DNA of 64,000 bases from Pseudomonadota bacterium (GTDB lineage: Bacteria; Pseudomonadota; Alphaproteobacteria; Rhizobiales; Xanthobacteraceae). The position numbers and the translations under genes are program-made. Under the pieces are notes generated by a model. That model was not told where the DNA came from. It saw only the letters and a program-made list of their open reading frames with translations, and did no database searches. Location: the NCBI GenBank assembly GCA_023386635.1, contig JAEWJH010000039.1, positions 1 through 64,000 of the forward strand. The letters run 5' to 3'. Positions 60,425 through 64,000 of this stretch are shown one piece after another. Each line of letters starts with the position of its first letter. Position 1 is the first letter of the stretch.

Positions 60425-62542
60425 ATGAACGACGGCGGCATGACGGCGGGACCGGAGCGCGGACAGACATGGCGGCGGCTTTTATTGCTGCTGCTGGCGG
60501 TCGCGGCGACCGGATTGCCCATCAACACGTTGAGCGCCTTCGCCGTCCTGACGGTCGCCGTCGTCATCGCGTTGAGCGGCGAGGTGGCGCGGCAAGGCGC
60601 GCGCTGGTGTGCCGCCGCGCTCATCCTCGTGGTGGCGATTGCCCTGCAGATGCTGCTCGCGCCGCCGCGGATCGAGGAGGGGCACAACGTGTTCCTGCCG
60701 AGTCCGGCGCTCGAAGCGGCGCTGCCGCCGGCGGTCTATCGCGACATGCTCGCCGACTTCACGGCGCGCAATCCGGCTCCGTGCAATCCCGATGCCGGCG
60801 GCTGCTGGCAGCGCGGATTGCCGCAGCGCGCTTATGCGTTTTCGGCGGACGGCATCTGGCGCGACACCGACCTGTCGCGCAGCGTGACGTCGCTTTATCT
60901 CTACGACCCGGTGCGCTTCCGGCTCGGGTTCATCAACGAGTTCGCCTACAACTGGTATGGCGACGATGCCGGCCTCGAACGCGCGGTGCGCGATCGCCGG
61001 TTCTGGATGGGTTTCCAGCGCTGGCATCTGACCATGCCGTGGTTCGTGATGGCGCGATTGCCGGCGGCCTATGCCGGCGGTCATGTGTGCTGGCGCGGCA
61101 CGGTGCTGTGGGAAAACGAGGACGGCGGGTTCGACAAGCTGCCGCATGCCACTCATGCCTGCCGCGACATCACCGCGGGGCAAGCAGGCCGCCGCGTGTT
61201 CGGCCTCGACATCGCGCCGGAAAGCCTGACGCTGCAAGTACAGCCGCCGCCGATGGTGCGGCTGCAGCGGCTCGCCGTGCCGCTGATCGCAACGCTGGCG
61301 GTGATCGGCATGCTGCTCGTGCTGGTGCGCGTGCGGTCGCGGCGGCTGGTCGTGCCGCTGGTGCTGCTGATGCTGGCGCTGCTGGTGATCGCCGTCGACG
61401 ATGCCAGTTTCATCGGCGGGCTGCGGCCGTTCGACGGCGGCGACGACGGCCTGTTCTATGATGGTGTGGGGCGGGAGATCCTGCGCTTCGCGCTCGCCGG
61501 CGACTGGTTCAATGCGCTCAAGGGCGGCGAGGTCGTGTTCTATTACGGCGGGCCGGGCCTGCGGTATTTCCGGGCGCTGGAGCACCTCATCTTCGGCGAA
61601 ACCTATTTCGGCTATCTCGCCTTGGTGCTGGTGCTGCCGTTCGTGGCGTGGGCGGTGTTCCGCCGCTTCATCGACGACAAGGTGGCGGCGCTGGCGCTCG
61701 CGCTGGTATTCGTCGCGATCCCGGTCGGCGTCGTGTTCGGCACCAGCTTCCTCAACTATGCGCAATGGGCGTCGCGCGGCTTCGCCGATCCGGCGGCCTA
61801 TATCTTCTTCATCATCGGCATCCTGCCGGTCGTCGGCATGACCCGCGCGGGCCCGTCGCCGCGGCTGCTGCCGGCGCTCGGCGGCGGACTGGCGATGGCG
61901 CTTGCGATCTTCATGAAGCCGATCGTCGCGCCCGCCTGCGCGGTGCTGCTCACCGGCGCCGGGCTGATGGCTTTGTATCAGCGGCACTGGCTGCGGTTCG
62001 CCGGTCTGTGCGTCGGGTTCGCGCCGGTGTTTCTCATCACCTTGCACAACTGGGTTTACGGCGGCGTGTTCGTGCTGTTCAGCGCCAACGCCGCGCATCC
62101 GCTGGTGCTGACCATGCCGCCGTCGGCCTATGGCGCGGCGCTGAACGAACTGCTGCACGGTTCGTTCGGCAGCGAGGCGATGCGCGGGGTCTGGCAGATC
62201 CTCGGCTGGCTGCGCGGGCCGTCGGAATCCTATTGGGCCGTGCCCGTCAGCCTCGCCGGCGTTCTCGTCGCGCTGCATGTCGCGCTGCGCGGGCGCGGTT
62301 ATGACGTGTGGCTGCGGCTCATCGCCGGCACGGCGCTGGCGCAGCACGGGGTGGCGCTCTTTTATGTCTCGACGGCGCGCTACCACTTCCTCGCCTGGTT
62401 CCTGACCCTGGTGGTGGTCGCGGTCTGGTGGCAGCGGGAGGTCGCGCCGGCGCTGGAGCGCCGCTATCCGCAGGCCCGCATGCCGCGCCCGCTCGCGGTG
62501 GCGCTGCACCGGCTGCACACCATGTATGCCGGGCACGCCTGA
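60425..62542 (+). CDS. Large multi-pass membrane protein with Cys-rich periplasmic domain
   Basis: The 705-residue protein has three N-terminal hydrophobic segments, a soluble stretch of about 220 residues and then about ten helices. The soluble part has Cys pairs (PAPCNPDAGGCWQ, GHVCWRG, THACRD), suggesting disulfides in the periplasm. The C-terminal region (DGLFYDGVGREILRFALAGD, YYGGPGLRYFRALEHLIFGE) recalls GT39/ArnT-type lipid-linked glycosyltransferases. It is divergent from the sugar operon. Function is inferred only. The start could also be 15 bases later. Confidence 0.7.
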   Translation: MNDGGMTAGPERGQTWRRLLLLLLAVAATGLPINTLSAFAVLTVAVVIALSGEVARQGARWCAAALILVVAIALQMLLAPPRIEEGHNVFLPSPALEAALPPAVYRDMLADFTARNPAPCNPDAGGCWQRGLPQRAYAFSADGIWRDTDLSRSVTSLYLYDPVRFRLGFINEFAYNWYGDDAGLERAVRDRRFWMGFQRWHLTMPWFVMARLPAAYAGGHVCWRGTVLWENEDGGFDKLPHATHACRDITAGQAGRRVFGLDIAPESLTLQVQPPPMVRLQRLAVPLIATLAVIGMLLVLVRVRSRRLVVPLVLLMLALLVIAVDDASFIGGLRPFDGGDDGLFYDGVGREILRFALAGDWFNALKGGEVVFYYGGPGLRYFRALEHLIFGETYFGYLALVLVLPFVAWAVFRRFIDDKVAALALALVFVAIPVGVVFGTSFLNYAQWASRGFADPAAYIFFIIGILPVVGMTRAGPSPRLLPALGGGLAMALAIFMKPIVAPACAVLLTGAGLMALYQRHWLRFAGLCVGFAPVFLITLHNWVYGGVFVLFSANAAHPLVLTMPPSAYGAALNELLHGSFGSEAMRGVWQILGWLRGPSESYWAVPVSLAGVLVALHVALRGRGYDVWLRLIAGTALAQHGVALFYVSTARYHFLAWFLTLVVVAVWWQREVAPALERRYPQARMPRPLAVALHRLHTMYAGHA

Positions 62543-62626
62543 CCCCGGATCGGCTGCATCCGTCGGGCGTTGACGGTCGTATCTGTCACGGACGGGCCCG
62601 AACGGGCCGACCGTGGGAGGCCGACC

Positions 62627-63034
62627 GTGAAAAAATATCTCATCGCCTATCTTGGGACCGGCGTCGTGTTTCTGGCGCTTGATGCGCTCTGGCTCGGCGT
62701 CGTCGCGCGGAGCTTTTTCCGCGACCGGCTGACCGAGGTGCTGTCGCCCGAGCCGAACATGACGGTCGCGGCGGTGTTCTATCTGATCTTCGTGATCGGC
62801 GTGCTGATCTTCGCGGTCGAGCCGGCGTTCCGCAGCGGATCGTGGGTCACGGCGACGGTCTACGGCGCGCTGTTCGGCTTCTTCGTGTATGCGACCTACG
62901 ACCTCACCAACCTCGCCATGCTCAAGCAGTGGCCAGTATCGGTGGCGGCGCTGGACATCGCCTGGGGAACTTTCGTCAACGCGGTCGCTGCCACGGCCGG
63001 ATTCCTCGCCGCGCGCGCTTTTGCGGGCGAATAG
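62627..63034 (+). CDS. DUF2177 family membrane protein
   Basis: The 135-residue protein has four membrane helices with the DUF2177 features FLALDALWLGVVARSFFRD and LFGFFVYATYDLTNLAMLKQWP. The start is a GTG with GGGAGG six bases upstream. In many alphaproteobacteria DUF2177 genes lie in a light- or singlet-oxygen-related set with an FAD oxidoreductase, DUF1365 and a cyclopropane synthase-like methyltransferase. The FAD oxidoreductase gene does follow here. Confidence 0.85.
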   Translation: MKKYLIAYLGTGVVFLALDALWLGVVARSFFRDRLTEVLSPEPNMTVAAVFYLIFVIGVLIFAVEPAFRSGSWVTATVYGALFGFFVYATYDLTNLAMLKQWPVSVAALDIAWGTFVNAVAATAGFLAARAFAGE

Positions 63035-63121
63035 CCACCGGATTTCGCGAAAAATCGACGACCGCACCGCAACCGCCGCGCGGCTCGCCCCGTATCTTTC
63101 TCGAAACATTGGGGAACGAGC

Positions 63122-64000
63122 GTGCGGATTGCGATCATCGGCACTGGAATTGCGGGAAATGCGGCGGCCTATGCCCTGGCGGGGCGGGCTGATATCGCGG
63201 TCTATGAGCGGGAGCTGCGGCCGGGCGGACACAGCCACACCGTCGAGATCGATTACGACGGCGCCAGGGTCGCCGTCGACACCGGCTTCATCGTCTACAA
63301 TGAGCTGAACTACCCCGACCTCACGGCGCTGTTTGCGCATCTGGGCGTCGAAACGCATCCGAGCACCATGGGATTCTCGTTCTCCCGCGACGGCGGGCGG
63401 AGCGAATGGGCCGGCAAGGGAACGGGATTCTGGCAAACCGCCGACGGCTTGTTCGCGCAGCGGCGCAACCTGCTGTCGCTGCCGCATCTGCGGATGCTCG
63501 CGGACATCCTGCGCTTCAACCGCGTCGCGCGCGCCGATCTTGCCGCGGGCCAGCTCGCCGGCTTGTCGCTCGGCGATTACCTCGCGGCGCGCCGGATCGG
63601 CGCACGGCTGATCGAGCACTACATCGCGCCGATGGGCGCCGCGATCTGGTCGATGCCGTCGCGGGCCTTGCTTGATTTCCCGGCGCAGAACTTCGTCACG
63701 TTTTTCGATAATCACCGGCTGCTGCATCCAGACAGCGAGCGGCCCGTGTGGCGCACCGTGGTCGGCGGCAGCCGGACCTATGTGGAGCGGCTGACGCGGC
63801 CGTTCCGCCAGCAGATGCGGCTCGGCTGTCCTGCGGTGTCGGTGGCCCGCATGCCGCAGGGTGTGATCGTCACCGACGCGAGCGGCCATCGCGACCGCTT
63901 CGATCAGGTGGTGTTCGCCTGTCACAGCGACGAGGCGCTGGCGCTGCTCGCCGATGCGACGGCGGAGGAGCGGGATATTCTCGGCGCCGTCCGCTATGGC
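63122..64000 (+). CDS. FAD-dependent amine-oxidase-like oxidoreductase (3' end outside window)
   Basis: The visible 293 residues begin at a GTG (MRIAIIGTGIAGNAAAYAL), with a Rossmann GxGxxG site, then the ERELRPGGHSHTVEI and VDTGFIVYNELNYP motifs of NAD(P)/FAD-dependent oxidoreductases. IAPMGAAIWSMPSRALLDFPAQNFVTF follows in the substrate domain. The gene continues past 64000. Related genes precede DUF1365 and cyclopropane-fatty-acid-synthase-like genes and act in furan or modified fatty acid synthesis; here that is inferred from the DUF2177 neighbour. Confidence 0.85.
   Translation, partial: MRIAIIGTGIAGNAAAYALAGRADIAVYERELRPGGHSHTVEIDYDGARVAVDTGFIVYNELNYPDLTALFAHLGVETHPSTMGFSFSRDGGRSEWAGKGTGFWQTADGLFAQRRNLLSLPHLRMLADILRFNRVARADLAAGQLAGLSLGDYLAARRIGARLIEHYIAPMGAAIWSMPSRALLDFPAQNFVTFFDNHRLLHPDSERPVWRTVVGGSRTYVERLTRPFRQQMRLGCPAVSVARMPQGVIVTDASGHRDRFDQVVFACHSDEALALLADATAEERDILGAVRYG

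Noticed and set aside
60482..63925. Very long minus-strand open frame of over 1100 codons
   Set aside because: It lies opposite three well-supported plus-strand genes, is rich in Arg, His, Gln and Asp without any domain, and crosses gene boundaries. It is the usual antisense artefact of high-GC coding DNA.

Overview
The window looks like chromosome of a high-GC alphaproteobacterium in Hyphomicrobiales (Rhizobiales), close to the Bradyrhizobiaceae/Xanthobacteraceae. The evidence is an NdvA-type glucan exporter, a fused PutA, a 5-aminolevulinate synthase (the C4 haem route) behind FixK/FNR-type boxes, a SAM-II riboswitch on metZ, EcfG-type (GGAAC-N16/17-CGTT) promoter matches and dispersed palindromic repeats. 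Assignment is by gene content only. No rRNA, CRISPR array, transposase, plasmid or phage hallmark is visible, and most of the window reads as ordinary chromosome with small accessory patches.

Layout. 0-6 kb: ndvA exporter, a divergent LysR regulator, and a NitT/TauT-type ABC importer whose binding-protein gene is separated from the ATPase/permease pair by a 358-nt spacer holding a hairpin, an EcfG-like promoter and a palindrome. 6-15.5 kb: putA, hisE, a DedA-family protein, two overlapping VOC dioxygenase-like genes (one without any metal ligand), a SAF-domain dehydrogenase and small envelope/PilZ proteins. 15.6-18 kb: a lower-GC patch with an orphan Bug-type binding protein and an amidohydrolase, ending at tRNA-Leu(CAA). 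18-28 kb: dsbB, an HNH endonuclease, an ECF sigma/DUF4142/cupredoxin group with two matching promoters, an esterase, alkA-like glycosylase, gluQ, a soluble hybrid kinase, riboswitch-controlled metZ and a tandem dCTP deaminase. 28-32.4 kb: an accessory catabolic-looking cluster (NTF2-like protein, Bug binding protein, divergent polysaccharide-deacetylase-fold enzyme, GntR regulator) and two small genes behind EcfG-type promoters.

32.7-45 kb: tRNA-Gly(CCC), tex, an alpha/beta hydrolase, then a LysR-controlled glutamine synthetase-like / Rieske alpha / Rieske beta operon that parallels the front end of aniline-type degradation, a secreted deacetylase, SCO1 and a MshEN-glycosyltransferase fusion. 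45-48.6 kb: HIG1 protein, cobalamin adenosyltransferase, etfBA and 3-hydroxybutyryl-CoA dehydrogenase. 48.6-50.2 kb: a gene-free stretch of dispersed repeats plus one strongly structured segment. 50.2-64 kb: a transporter-coupled hybrid histidine kinase, an AbrB permease, hemA, a NUDIX hydrolase, a three-gene sugar-modification operon (Gfo/Idh/MocA, epimerase, C-methyltransferase), a large Cys-containing membrane protein, DUF2177, and an FAD oxidoreductase cut by the window end.

The most interesting items are the VOC enzyme/pseudoenzyme pair, the glutamine synthetase-like plus Rieske operon, the duplicated ECF promoter architecture, the EcfG-type promoters on small genes, and the structured intergenic segment near 49.4-49.8 kb.
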